Shown one piece after another: positions 1 to 8,440 of a DNA stretch of 64,000 nucleotides; position 1 is the stretch's first letter, and each line of letters opens with the position of its first letter. The notes below the pieces were generated by a model. That model ran no database searches, was not told the DNA's origin, and saw only the letters and a program-made list of their open reading frames with translations. The translations under genes were made by a program, and so were the position numbers. The DNA is from Bradyrhizobium lupini (GTDB lineage Bacteria > Pseudomonadota > Alphaproteobacteria > Rhizobiales > Xanthobacteraceae): positions 6,157,001-6,221,000 of the forward strand of contig NZ_CP162553.1 of the NCBI RefSeq assembly GCF_040939785.1, written 5' to 3'.

Positions 1-92
1 AGTTCCTAGAGTCGGTCCGTGCCGCTTAGTGCTTGAAAGCAAGCCGGCTCCCCAAAACGGGCTTCGACATGTGCGAATGGAGAGGACCGAAA

Positions 93-452
93 ATGGCCCA
101 GATTCTAGAGTTTTCGAGGGCCTTGCGAGTTGAGCCTTTTTCGACTCAGAGCAAGAGTGCAGACAAAAACAAATTGCAGGCGGATTGGGAAACGCTTCAA
201 CATGCCTTGGCCGAGATTAAAAATTCCAGCGAAATCGTACTTCAAAGAACGCCAGCGCTGCTGGAACACCTCGACCAACTTGATATGATCCTCGATAAAG
301 CTCTCGATCGGCCGACGACCCAGTGGATGCGCGCAAAGGTTGCCGATGCCCGCACCGTGCTGTTGAAGGAAAGCCACGAGTTCTCCACTCGAATTGAGGA
401 AATGGTGTCCTGCGCTGCACAGCTTGAAAATAGCGTCAATCTCAAGCGATAA
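93..452 (+). CDS. Hypothetical protein, 119 aa, helical
   Basis: I do not recognise this protein. I chose the ATG at 93 because a GGAGAGGA stretch lies just upstream; an in-frame TTG at 33 is a longer alternative. The product is hydrophilic, without signal peptide or membrane segment, and reads as almost entirely helical, with long runs of Leu, Glu and Lys typical of a small coiled-coil or bundle protein. It is followed by a possible membrane-peptide frame and faces the convergent mdc operon. No function can be assigned. Confidence 0.6.
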   Translation: MAQILEFSRALRVEPFSTQSKSADKNKLQADWETLQHALAEIKNSSEIVLQRTPALLEHLDQLDMILDKALDRPTTQWMRAKVADARTVLLKESHEFSTRIEEMVSCAAQLENSVNLKR

Positions 453-482
453 ACGCAGCTTGCCATCCACGCGAACGACAAG

Positions 483-656
483 TTGCCCCCGAAAAACCCC
501 ACGCTAGGCGTGGCCGTCGGCGTCGGCGGCGTCCTAGTGTTGGCGAACATAATGTCATCGTGGCTCACGGTCGACAAGACTAAGCATGACCTGCAAGGCA
601 CGCCTGTACGGCGGCAAGCACACGTGAGTCCTCGAAGAGCAGTGCCGGAACACTAA
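483..656 (+). other. Possible short membrane peptide or gene relic
   Basis: An open frame of 57 codons follows the preceding gene in the same reading frame, with only a TTG as possible start. It encodes one plausible membrane span rich in Gly, Val and Leu (around NPTLGVAVGVGGVLVLANI) followed by a basic tail. There is no clear ribosome binding site, so this could be a decayed gene rather than an expressed one. Confidence 0.25.
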
Positions 657-688
657 CCAGCCCTGATCAACGTCGGAGTCTTGCCGTA

Positions 689-922
689 TCAGGTACTGCC
701 GTGACGGTCGGTGCCGTCCGGGGTCTGCTCAGAATGAGGCCGAGCCCCTCGCTGAAAGAAGCTGCGCGACCCGTTCGAGCCGAGGGTGCCGAGCGGAGAG
801 GTGGCTCCCAAGCCCGGCGACATGAGTGCGGTCTGCGCGCTCGCCGGGTCCGAGCAGAGCATCGCGAGTGCAGCTAACGCCAACAGGGATCGCGTCCAAG
901 GCTCCTGTCTTTCTTTCCGCAC
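689..922 (-). CDS. Small secreted hypothetical protein, possibly frameshifted
   Basis: The 77-residue product has a basic N-terminus, a hydrophobic Leu/Ala core and a likely signal peptidase site after PASAQ, so export is expected. The start of the mature part (TALMSPGLGATSPLG) resembles a family of short Pro/Gly/Ser-rich secreted proteins I associate with Bradyrhizobium. The C-terminal third is Arg- and His-rich and does not fit that family, so an old frameshift is possible. It lies downstream of mdcH in the same direction, but nothing links it to malonate metabolism. Confidence 0.4.
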   Translation of the reverse strand: MRKERQEPWTRSLLALAALAMLCSDPASAQTALMSPGLGATSPLGTLGSNGSRSFFQRGARPHSEQTPDGTDRHGST

Positions 923-1015
923 GACGGGGGCCGCCGTGGCTCTCGCGGGAGTGCGCGGGTACGGAATCCTTCTCCATTGCTGAAGGACGAGATAGGCTTG
1001 CCGAGCAGCGCAAGA

Positions 1016-1957
1016 TCAGCGTGCCTGATGAGGGGATCGCCTGTTGGCGATCCAGTTTCGGAGCCCGTCCAAGGTGTGAAACCCGTCGACCCCGTAGCAT
1101 GGCGTGGACGGAAAAGCAGTCTGCGCCATCTCGGCCAATGCGTGTCCCGGACCAAGGTCCAGTATCGTGCTGGCGCCGAGCTCGGAGAGGGCGTCCAGCG
1201 TTGCCGACCAGTTGATGGGACGCGCGACTTGATGAGCGAGCTTTGCCCCTGCAGCGCGCGCTGAGAATATGCGCTCTCCTTCGCTTCCCGCCAGCAGGGT
1301 CCGCTGGCTTGCGATCGGGGAGCGTTTGCTCTCGTCGATCGCCTGCTGCAGCGGTTTGCAGGCTTGCTCTAGTTGCCGCGTGTGGGATGCGATTCTGACG
1401 GCGAGAAGACCGGCGCGCCCGGCACCCTGTTTTCTTGCGTCTCGGCAGAGCTCGATCACGTCTTGCTCGGCGCCTCCGACGACGAAAAGCTGGGCGGGGT
1501 TTTGAATGGCGATTTCGCAGCGGTGCTCTTCAAGCAGAGCTTCCAGCGCGGTCCGATCAAGCCCGCGGACATAGGCGAGGCGACCGGGCTGCGCTGCCGC
1601 GCCTTCCATGAGGCGGGCTCGAACGTCCGTGAGCCGCAAGGCCTCCTGGGCGGTCCATATCCCCGCGATGCTCCAGGCCGCCATTTCCCCGACGCTGTAG
1701 CCCGTGACGGCGGTCTGCTCGGTCAGGAGGTCGGCGATGCAGGCGTGGATCGCGAGAGCCGATGTGACGGCCAGGATCTGGCTGGGGTGATTGACGGCAA
1801 GCTCGTCCGCGCTCCGCGTCCTGACGAATTCGCGCGGATCCGCGCCGAGCAAAGCCGTCGCTGCGGTGAAGACTGGCTCCGCGGCGGGCTGGTCCGCGAC
1901 AAGATCAAACATCTTGTCCGAGAGCGTACCTTGTCCGCCGCAAAGCTGGGCCAGCAT
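1016..1957 (-). CDS. mdcH: Malonate decarboxylase epsilon subunit (malonyl-CoA:ACP transferase)
   Basis: This subunit loads malonate onto the prosthetic group of the carrier protein MdcC, starting the decarboxylation cycle. The 313-residue product has the acyltransferase nucleophile elbow GYSVGE with Ser near residue 88, and the early GQGT motif of FabD-like malonyl transferases. The ATG at 1957 overlaps the mdcB stop by one base (TGATG), which fixes the start and implies translational coupling. It is the last gene of the mdcACDEGBH operon. Length and order agree with known malonate decarboxylase clusters. Confidence 0.9.
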   Translation of the reverse strand: MLAQLCGGQGTLSDKMFDLVADQPAAEPVFTAATALLGADPREFVRTRSADELAVNHPSQILAVTSALAIHACIADLLTEQTAVTGYSVGEMAAWSIAGIWTAQEALRLTDVRARLMEGAAAQPGRLAYVRGLDRTALEALLEEHRCEIAIQNPAQLFVVGGAEQDVIELCRDARKQGAGRAGLLAVRIASHTRQLEQACKPLQQAIDESKRSPIASQRTLLAGSEGERIFSARAAGAKLAHQVARPINWSATLDALSELGASTILDLGPGHALAEMAQTAFPSTPCYGVDGFHTLDGLRNWIANRRSPHQAR

Positions 1958-2805
1958 CAGAGCTCCACCCAATCGACGAACAGGGTCATCGCGAGCAGAT
2001 CCGCCGAGCCGCCGGGACTGAGATTGCGCGCGATGAAGGCGCGATGGATATCGGCGGCGCGCCTGCGCCATCCCGGCGATCCGACGCCGCCGGCGGCCAG
2101 GAATGCGGCGGCGCTGGCTTGGGCGAAGCGCAGTCCCTCCGCTCCGCCCCGATGCAGCAGGTTGGTGTCGGTGACAGCGGCGATCAACGTCATGCAGGTC
2201 TGGACTCGGCTGGCCTCCTGATCATGTGGCGCAAGGCCGCGCGCTTCATGCAGCGCGGGCAGGGCGATGTCATAGACGGACGGAAAGCCATGGGCGGCTT
2301 CCGTCCTGGCGCCGCCGGCGCCATAGCGGCGCGCCGCCAAGGCGCCGTGGCTGCGAAGCGCTGCGGGGCCTGCCAGGATGTCTTCGCTCCAACGCTCCGA
2401 AACCAGCCGGCCAAGCGGCTTGCGAACGCCGATGGCGTTTCGGTATCCGGCCGCGGCGCACAGCAGGCCCAGCCCGAAGATGGCGCCGCGGTGCGTGTTG
2501 ACGCCGGAGGTCGCAGCCAGCATCGCGCGTTCCGCGGCAACGCCGATCGCGCGCAACCGGTTCATGCCGCCACCTTCGGCGCCAGCTGCCGCAAGATCGC
2601 GGAAGAACGGCGCCAGCGTGTCGGCGCTGCGGCACAGGAGCTCCGCATCCATGTCCCGATGTGCACCGTCGTCGACATGGCTGACGAGCCCCGGCTTCGG
2701 ATAGGTCTGCACCTCGAGCTTCAGGCAGTGCGACGCGAGCTGTCCAAGCTGCTCCGGATCAAGTGCACGGCCCGTTGTCCATTCCCGTCTCAGCGCAATG
2801 GTCAT
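1957..2805 (-). CDS. mdcB: Triphosphoribosyl-dephospho-CoA synthase
   Basis: MdcB makes 2'-(5''-triphosphoribosyl)-3'-dephospho-CoA, the precursor of the cofactor that is attached to MdcC. The 282-residue product carries family motifs: KPGLVS near residue 40 and GVNTHRGAIFGLGLL in the middle, as in CitG/MdcB proteins. The ATG at 2805 overlaps the mdcG stop (ATGA), and the stop overlaps mdcH, so the three are translationally coupled. Nothing appears missing. Confidence 0.9.
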   Translation of the reverse strand: MTIALRREWTTGRALDPEQLGQLASHCLKLEVQTYPKPGLVSHVDDGAHRDMDAELLCRSADTLAPFFRDLAAAGAEGGGMNRLRAIGVAAERAMLAATSGVNTHRGAIFGLGLLCAAAGYRNAIGVRKPLGRLVSERWSEDILAGPAALRSHGALAARRYGAGGARTEAAHGFPSVYDIALPALHEARGLAPHDQEASRVQTCMTLIAAVTDTNLLHRGGAEGLRFAQASAAAFLAAGGVGSPGWRRRAADIHRAFIARNLSPGGSADLLAMTLFVDWVEL

Positions 2806-3449
2806 GGCGCACAACCCGCGACAAAGGCCGCACGCGTTGTAGTGAGGACGCCGGTCGGCCCCTTCACAAGCACTTCGCCCTCGTCCTTCCCGGTCAATTC
2901 GCGCCATTGAACGCCGCCGGCGCGAGCTGTGATCTCGCCGTCCAGCCGCATAGGCGCCCGCTTCGCGATCTCCGCAACGGCGGACGGCAGCGTTCTGGCC
3001 TGGTCTGCCGAGGACAGTGGCCAGAGCAGATCGAGGTCCGATCCGTCCGCAAGATAAGTCAGGCCGGTGAGGTGCTGCCAGGCCAGGCTTCCATACGTGC
3101 GGGTTTCCGGCAGAAGCCGGAGGAGCTCCTCGATCGTCACGCGCCATGCCGCGGGCGCCGCTGCGGCCGCGTCCGCCAACAACGGCGGCGGCGCGGATAC
3201 CACGATATCGGCCGCGGCGAGCGACACCGCAATGCGCCGCTTGCCGTGGCTCGGCGGCAGCGGCAGACCGAGCGGAACGAGACCGGCGGTGTCGCTGCAA
3301 GTGGGCCGCCGAACGACGAGGGGGCGGCCGGCGCGCGCCCAGCCTTCTATGATCGGCTCGCCGGCGAGTTCGGGACGCTGGCTCATCGCGGCCGCCCAGC
3401 CGGCAGCCGAGACCTTCACCATGGTATGGCGCTCGAGAGCTTCAGGCAT
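2802..3449 (-). CDS. mdcG: Malonate decarboxylase holo-ACP synthase (phosphoribosyl-dephospho-CoA transferase)
   Basis: MdcG transfers the phosphoribosyl-dephospho-CoA group made by MdcB onto a serine of MdcC. The 215-residue product contains YGSLAWQHLTGL and DGSDLDLL, matching the nucleotidyltransferase-like acidic motif (GSDxD) of MdcG/CitX-type enzymes. I chose the ATG at 3449, which overlaps the mdcE stop by eight bases; a longer start at 3479 would lie deeper inside mdcE. It is flanked by mdcE and mdcB in a tightly packed operon. Confidence 0.85.
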   Translation of the reverse strand: MPEALERHTMVKVSAAGWAAAMSQRPELAGEPIIEGWARAGRPLVVRRPTCSDTAGLVPLGLPLPPSHGKRRIAVSLAAADIVVSAPPPLLADAAAAAPAAWRVTIEELLRLLPETRTYGSLAWQHLTGLTYLADGSDLDLLWPLSSADQARTLPSAVAEIAKRAPMRLDGEITARAGGVQWRELTGKDEGEVLVKGPTGVLTTTRAAFVAGCAP

Positions 3450-4128
3450 GTCGCGACCCCGGTTGCGACGCCGCCGCAAGCGCGACGACGCGGTCGGCGA
3501 TCTCGGCTGCTTTCAGCCGACCGCCACGTTCGGCGCCGAGGACGGCGCGCTCGTCCGGCCCATTCGGCCTGCCCAGCACGGCCGCGAGCTGCGGCGCCGA
3601 AGGCGCGGTTTCGTCCCAGACGACGTGAATGCCGCCCGTGCGGACGATGTTGTCGAGCCCGGGAGCGAATACCGGCGTTGCTTCCGCCTTGGCCTTCAGG
3701 ACCTCGATCGGCAGCTTGGTGACCCGCGCCATGGACGGCAGATCCATGACGGCCGGATGCGCCCCCGGAAGAGCCACCAGCGTGCCGGTGGCAAGCGCCG
3801 TTGCGATGAACGCGCCGGCCGCGCTGCCGCCGTACAGCAGGCCGACGGTGCGGTGCCCTTCGGCTTCCGCCAGCAGCAGGGCCTTCGCAAGATGAGCAAG
3901 ATATTCGCTGAGGCCGAGCAGCTCGTCGCGCCTGCTCATGCGCTGGCTGGCGGAATCCACCAGCACCAGGATCGGAGCGCGGTCTTGCGATCGGATGATC
4001 TCGATCACATGGCTTGCGAGCACGATCGCTTCGTCCACGCCAAGGTTCTGTCCTTGCGTGATGCCGAGCACGTGGATCGGCTTCCCATCTGCCAATGTCG
4101 CCTTTCCTCCGATCATCGCGCCGGTCAC
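3442..4128 (-). CDS. mdcE: Malonate decarboxylase gamma subunit, N-terminus frameshifted
   Basis: MdcE pairs with MdcD to form the malonyl-S-ACP decarboxylase. The product has a biotin-independent carboxyltransferase fold with the Gly-rich stretch GGSAAGAFIATALA and the helix DEAIVLASHVIEIIR. The frame opens at a GTG (4128), but the in-frame sequence upstream reads TGLFPNSTEIEV and joins to MTLDEI only if one base is added near 4163. The original start is therefore probably the ATG at 4181, overlapping the end of mdcD. As written, the protein lacks about 17 residues. This is either a sequence error or a recent lesion. Confidence 0.8.
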   Translation of the reverse strand: MTGAMIGGKATLADGKPIHVLGITQGQNLGVDEAIVLASHVIEIIRSQDRAPILVLVDSASQRMSRRDELLGLSEYLAHLAKALLLAEAEGHRTVGLLYGGSAAGAFIATALATGTLVALPGAHPAVMDLPSMARVTKLPIEVLKAKAEATPVFAPGLDNIVRTGGIHVVWDETAPSAPQLAAVLGRPNGPDERAVLGAERGGRLKAAEIADRVVALAAASQPGSRHA

Positions 4129-4167
4129 CTCGATCTCGGTGCTGTTCGGAAAGAGACCGGTCAGATC

Positions 4168-5082
4168 TCATCGAGCGTCATCGGCGTTCTCCCTGTTGCC
4201 TGCTGAGTGAAGGAATGAGTCCGTTGGAAGGGCGGGGATGTTGGTCGGCTCGTCGACGCCGAGCGCCTGCCAGATCTCCACGGCGTCCTTGGCGTCGCCG
4301 AAACGCTGCAGCCGCCGCTCGAGCCGCTTCTGCTCCGCTTCGAGAACCGCGCGGTCCAACCCTCGCTTGGCCATGAGCGCGTCGATCGCGGCCTGGCGGA
4401 ACGCCACTGCCTCGTCGTCGACGAACACGTCGGCTCCGCCGATCAGGTAGCGGTGCTTGCCGCCCATCGTGCGCCAGACCAGTGCGCGGTCGCGCGAGTC
4501 GAACTCCTCGATCCCTCGGTTGGTCTCGATGACCTCGGGCCCGCTGACGCTGAGCCGCCCCTGCTCGGACACGATCAGGCGAGAGCAGGTGCCGGCGATC
4601 AGGCTGCCGCCGCCGTAGCATCCGGCGCGGCCGCCGATCAGCCCGATCACGCGGGCGCCCTCCTGCCGCGCCTCGATGACCGCGCGCATGATTTCAGCGA
4701 TGGCGAGCTCGCCGGCGTTCGCCTCCTGAAGCCGCACGCCGCCGGTGTCGAACAGGATCAGGACGTCTTGCTTGAGTGCGCGCGCGGCCCGCAGCAGCCC
4801 GGTGAGCTTTGCGCCATGGACTTCGCCGAAGGCGCCGCCCATGAACCGGCCCTCCTGCGCGGCAACAAGCACCGGCGAGCCGTCGAGGCGGCCGCGGCCG
4901 ATGACGATGCCGTCGTCGAACTGCTCCGGCAGATCGAAGATCGAAAGATGCGGGCTGATCTCGCGCAGCTCCGGGCCGATGAATTCGGAGAAGCTGCCGG
5001 CATCGACCAGCGCGTCGATGCGCTGCCGCGCGCTCGCCTCATACCAGCTCAGGGAAACATCATTGGCTGTAACGGCTCTCAT
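4168..5082 (-). CDS. mdcD: Malonate decarboxylase beta subunit
   Basis: MdcD forms the decarboxylase with MdcE, releasing CO2 from malonyl-S-MdcC to give acetyl-S-MdcC. The 304-residue product is a biotin-independent carboxyltransferase-type protein: DTGGVRLQEANAGELAIAEI precedes GLIGGRAGCYGGGSLIAGTC, giving the usual oxyanion-hole-like glycine loops. The ATG at 5082 overlaps the mdcC stop (ATGA). Its 3' end overlaps the presumed original mdcE start. Length is typical. Confidence 0.93.
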   Translation of the reverse strand: MRAVTANDVSLSWYEASARQRIDALVDAGSFSEFIGPELREISPHLSIFDLPEQFDDGIVIGRGRLDGSPVLVAAQEGRFMGGAFGEVHGAKLTGLLRAARALKQDVLILFDTGGVRLQEANAGELAIAEIMRAVIEARQEGARVIGLIGGRAGCYGGGSLIAGTCSRLIVSEQGRLSVSGPEVIETNRGIEEFDSRDRALVWRTMGGKHRYLIGGADVFVDDEAVAFRQAAIDALMAKRGLDRAVLEAEQKRLERRLQRFGDAKDAVEIWQALGVDEPTNIPALPTDSFLHSAGNRENADDAR

Positions 5083-5396
5083 CGTTCCGGCTCCTCGATC
5101 TTGCGGATGCCTTGGGCAAGGCGGAGCGCCACCGTGTCCGGCCGGGCGCCGCCGTCATTGACGGAAATGCGCAAGCCCCCCGCCGCGCGGCGGCCCACGA
5201 AGTCGCGGACCACGGCGTCCCACACGGCGCCGAAGCCATGGGCCGCCGTTGCGATCTCGATCGTGCAGATGTCCGCCGGCGAGGCGCGTTCCAGCAACAC
5301 TTCGAGATTGCCCGAGGCAACGACACCGACGATTGCCTGCGCCCGCGTGCCGCCGGCGCGCTGCGGGGCAGAAAGTCTGAAGCTAAGCTTTTCCAT
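5079..5396 (-). CDS. mdcC: Malonate decarboxylase acyl carrier protein (delta subunit)
   Basis: This 105-residue carrier holds the phosphoribosyl-dephospho-CoA arm that shuttles acetyl and malonyl groups. The likely modified residue is Ser28 in GVVASGNLEVLLE, which corresponds to the SG(D/N)LEVL site of MdcC/CitD-type carriers. The second half has the conserved NDGGARPDTVALRLAQ segment. It sits between mdcA (9 bases away) and mdcD (4-base overlap), the usual place in this operon. Confidence 0.92.
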   Translation of the reverse strand: MEKLSFRLSAPQRAGGTRAQAIVGVVASGNLEVLLERASPADICTIEIATAAHGFGAVWDAVVRDFVGRRAAGGLRISVNDGGARPDTVALRLAQGIRKIEEPER

Positions 5397-5405
5397 GAAA
5401 AGTCC

Positions 5406-7052
5406 TCACCAGTTGCGGAAGCGGCTGGGTGGGCGGTAGAGGCCGCCGGAGGCCCGCATCAGATCCTTGATCGAGCGCGCGGCGAGGAGACGGCGATCGG
5501 CATCGAGCGGATCGATACCGAGATCTTCGGGCCGTCGGATCACGCCACGCGCGCGCAACGAGTCCACCATCTTCGCATCGCGGGCGCGTCCGATGTCGGT
5601 GTAACCGGCAACGCCGCGGATCGCGTGCTCGCGCTCGTCCTTCGTCCGGCACATCAGCAGGTTGGCGATGCCTTCCTCGGTGACGATGTGGGTCACGTCG
5701 TCGGCGTAGACCATCACCGGCGCGAGATCGAGCTTGAGCTCGCGCGCCAGATCGAGCGCGTCGAGCCGTTCGACGAACAGCGGAGCATTGGCCTCGCCAA
5801 AGGTCTCGCCGATCTGCACCACCAGCTTGCGGCCCCGGCGCAGCGCCGCATCGGCGTCGGGCGCGGCCTCGGCGCCGGCCTTGAGCCACGGTTCGCTGGG
5901 GTGGCGGCGGCCCCGTGGATCGGATCCCATGTTGGGGGCACCGCCGAATCCGGCGATGCGGCTGGTCGTCACCGTCGAGCTGTGGCCGTCGAGATCGATC
6001 TGGAGCGTCGATCCGATGAACATGTCGCAGGCATAGAGGCCTGCGGTCTGGCAGAAGGCGCGATTGGATCGCAGCGATCCGTCCGGTCCCGTGAAGAAGA
6101 CGTCCGAGCGCGCGGCGACATAGTCCTCCATGCCGACTTCCGATCCGAAGCAATGGATCTGCTCGACCCAGCCGGATTCGATCGCCGGAATCATCGTGGG
6201 ATGCGGATTGAGCGCGAAATGGGTGCAGACCTTGCCCTTGAGGCCGAGCTTCTCGCCATAGGTCGGGAGCAGCAGCTCGATGGCGGCGGTGTTGAAGCCG
6301 ATGCCGTGGTTGAGCCGGCGCACGCCGTACGGCGCGTAGATGCCCTTGATGGCCAGCATCGCCGTCAGGATCTGGGTCTCGGTGATCGCGGCGGGGTCGC
6401 GGGTGAAGAGCGGCTCGACATAGAAGGGCCGGCCGGCCTCGACCACGAAATGGACGAGGTCGCCGGGGATGTCGACGCGCGGCACCTTGTCGACGACCTC
6501 GGTGACCTGCGCCACGACGAGACCGTTCTTGTAGCTGGTCGCCTCGACCACCGTCGGCGTGTCTTCGGTGTTCGGTCCGGTATAGAGGTTGCCGTCCCTG
6601 TCGGCGCTCACCGCGGCGATCAGCGCGACGTTCGGCGTGAGATCGATGAAATAGCGGGCGAACAGCTCGAGGTACGTGTGCACGGCCCCGAGCTCGATCT
6701 TGCGGCCGAACAGCATCTTCGCGATCCGTGCCGCCTGCGGGCCGGAATAGGAGAAGTCGAGCCGGCGCGCGATGCCCTTCTCGAAGATATCGAGATGGGA
6801 GGGCAGGACCACGCCCGATTGCACCATGTGCAGGTCATGAAGCTCGGCAGGGTCGAGGTTTGCGAGCGCCTCGGCGAGAATGTCGGCCTGCTTCTGGTTG
6901 TCGCCCTCCAGGCACACCCGGTCGCCTGACCGGATCACCGCCTTCAGGAACGTGGGCAGGCTAGGGATCGGGACGACCTTTCCCTTTGCGTGCCTCTGGC
7001 CGGCGCTCAGGCGTTCGCCCAAGGCGGCCTTTTGTATACCCCACTCGCTCAT
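5406..7052 (-). CDS. mdcA: Malonate decarboxylase alpha subunit (acetyl-S-ACP:malonate ACP transferase)
   Basis: MdcA swaps acetate for malonate on the MdcC carrier. The 548-residue product is a CoA-transferase-type protein, with family stretches such as NALIAAVSADRDGNLYTGPNT-like sequence in the first half and GFGGAPNMGSDPRGRRH in the middle. I chose the ATG at 7052 because GAGGAGGG lies directly upstream; an extension to 7121 would run into the operator region. It is the first gene of the mdc operon and is divergent from madL across the 31-bp-phased operator array. Confidence 0.92.
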   Translation of the reverse strand: MSEWGIQKAALGERLSAGQRHAKGKVVPIPSLPTFLKAVIRSGDRVCLEGDNQKQADILAEALANLDPAELHDLHMVQSGVVLPSHLDIFEKGIARRLDFSYSGPQAARIAKMLFGRKIELGAVHTYLELFARYFIDLTPNVALIAAVSADRDGNLYTGPNTEDTPTVVEATSYKNGLVVAQVTEVVDKVPRVDIPGDLVHFVVEAGRPFYVEPLFTRDPAAITETQILTAMLAIKGIYAPYGVRRLNHGIGFNTAAIELLLPTYGEKLGLKGKVCTHFALNPHPTMIPAIESGWVEQIHCFGSEVGMEDYVAARSDVFFTGPDGSLRSNRAFCQTAGLYACDMFIGSTLQIDLDGHSSTVTTSRIAGFGGAPNMGSDPRGRRHPSEPWLKAGAEAAPDADAALRRGRKLVVQIGETFGEANAPLFVERLDALDLARELKLDLAPVMVYADDVTHIVTEEGIANLLMCRTKDEREHAIRGVAGYTDIGRARDAKMVDSLRARGVIRRPEDLGIDPLDADRRLLAARSIKDLMRASGGLYRPPSRFRNW

Positions 7053-7094
7053 TTTCCCTCCTCGGCATGCGGAACTGGCTTCGGCAGGCCTGCA

Positions 7095-7196
7095 TGTATG
7101 CGTATTGCCTTTGATCCACAAGTAATGTATGCGTGATCGACCAAATGAGGGCCGACCGCATACACAGGAGGAAATTCAAGATGCTCGTGCATACAC
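7095..7196. promoter_or_regulatory. Four phased operator half-sites between mdcA and madL
   Basis: The intergenic region holds TGTATGCG at 7095 and again at 7126, then the inverse CGCATACA at 7157 and TGCATACA at 7188. Start-to-start distances are 31, 31 and 31 bases, about three helical turns, so all four lie on one face of the DNA. Two point one way and two the other. GntR/FCD regulators of malonate genes bind palindromes rich in GTATAC-like steps, and one is encoded at 8441, so this is its probable operator. Confidence 0.75.
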
Positions 7197-7242
7197 GCTC
7201 TCCACAAGCTGGCGACGTTGCCGCGTTTAACGGGAGGCGCCC

Positions 7243-7677
7243 GTGACCATTTCCGGCGTAGCGCTACTCGCGATCTGCACCTTGCTTGGGGTCCTGCTGG
7301 GGGACCTGCTTGGGCTCGCTCTCGGTGTGAAGGCCAACGTCGGCGGCGTCGGCATCGCCATGATATTTCTGATCGCGGCCCGGCTCTGGCTGGTGCGCTA
7401 CGGCCTGCTCAGCAGCGGGCTCAAGATCGGCGTCGAGTTCTGGGGAAGCTTCTACATTCCGATCGTGGTCGCGATGGCCGCGCAGCAAAACGTGGTCGCC
7501 GCGGTCAAAGGCGGGCCGGTCGTCGTCATCGCGGGAATCGGCGCCGTCGCGGTGTGTTTCGCGATGGTCGCCCTGATCGGCCGGCTCAGCGGTCGGGTCG
7601 AGTCCATGGACGAGATCGAGGCGCGCGAAGCGATCGAGGCGAGCGTACCTCACTTCAAGTCGGGGAGGATCGGATGA
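7243..7677 (+). CDS. madL: Malonate transporter subunit MadL
   Basis: MadL and MadM together form the sodium-dependent malonate importer described in malonate-fermenting bacteria. The 144-residue product is an inner-membrane protein with about four hydrophobic segments, including GVLLGDLLGLALGV near the start and a run around residues 90-110. Translation starts at GTG 7243, preceded by GGGAGG. The stop overlaps the madM start (ATGA). It is divergent from the mdc operon and presumably co-regulated through the shared operators. Confidence 0.88.
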   Translation: MTISGVALLAICTLLGVLLGDLLGLALGVKANVGGVGIAMIFLIAARLWLVRYGLLSSGLKIGVEFWGSFYIPIVVAMAAQQNVVAAVKGGPVVVIAGIGAVAVCFAMVALIGRLSGRVESMDEIEAREAIEASVPHFKSGRIG

Positions 7678-8438
7678 CCATGATGTCTCACGTTCTCGCC
7701 GCGAACGCGCTCATCACCGCGTTCGCCGCTGTCGGGATCCTGATGTGGATCTCCGGGGCGATCTCGAAATACCTCACCTTCGGGCGCATTCACGCCTCGG
7801 CCATCGCGATCATGCTGGGTTTGGCGCTTGCCTTTTTCGGAGGCCTCGCCACCGGCGGCGAAAAAGGTGTCGCCGACCTGCCGGCGCTGACCGGGATCGG
7901 CCTGATGGGCGGCGCGATGCTGCGCGATTTCGCCATCGTCGCCACCGCTTTCGAGGTCGACGTCGTGCATGCGCGCAAGGCCGGCGCCATTGGCGCCATC
8001 GCGCTAGGATTGGGAACGGTCGTTCCTTTCATTCTCGGCGTGTTTGTCGCGGCCGCGTTCGGCTACACCGATGCAATTTCGCTGACGACGATCGGTGCCG
8101 GCGCGGTCACCTATATCGTGGGGCCGGTCACGGGGGCGGCGATAGGCGCCTCCTCGCCGGTCGTTGCGCTCTCGATCGCGACCGGTGTATTCAAGGCGGT
8201 GATCGTCATGATCGGCACACCCTTCGTCGCTAAGATGATCGGTCTGAACAATCCGCGCAGCGCAATGGTGTTCGGCGGCCTGATGGGAACGGTCAGCGGC
8301 GTTTCCGGAGGGCTTGCGGCAACCGATCGGCGTCTGGTGCCTTACGGCGCATTGACCGCGACGTTCCATACCGGGCTAGGATGTCTGGTTGCGCCCTCCA
8401 TTCTCTACTTTGCTGTGCGCGCGATCATAGGAGATTGA
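7674..8438 (+). CDS. madM: Malonate transporter subunit MadM
   Basis: This is the larger subunit of the MadLM malonate carrier. The 254-residue product is strongly hydrophobic with about seven or eight membrane segments and small-residue-rich helices (GLMGGAMLRDF, GPVTGAAIGASS, GGLMGTVSGVSGG). It starts at an ATG overlapping the madL stop and ends two bases before the GTG of the GntR gene. Translational coupling implies equimolar synthesis with MadL. Confidence 0.9.
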   Translation: MTMMSHVLAANALITAFAAVGILMWISGAISKYLTFGRIHASAIAIMLGLALAFFGGLATGGEKGVADLPALTGIGLMGGAMLRDFAIVATAFEVDVVHARKAGAIGAIALGLGTVVPFILGVFVAAAFGYTDAISLTTIGAGAVTYIVGPVTGAAIGASSPVVALSIATGVFKAVIVMIGTPFVAKMIGLNNPRSAMVFGGLMGTVSGVSGGLAATDRRLVPYGALTATFHTGLGCLVAPSILYFAVRAIIGD

Positions 8439-8440
8439 AG

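Noticed and set aside
1..92. tRNA or attachment site at the window start
   Set aside because: No cloverleaf-compatible pairing or T-loop consensus could be found by eye.
5112..6929. A 605-codon open frame on the plus strand
   Set aside because: Antisense to mdcC and mdcA, with low-complexity Arg/Gly/Asp composition.
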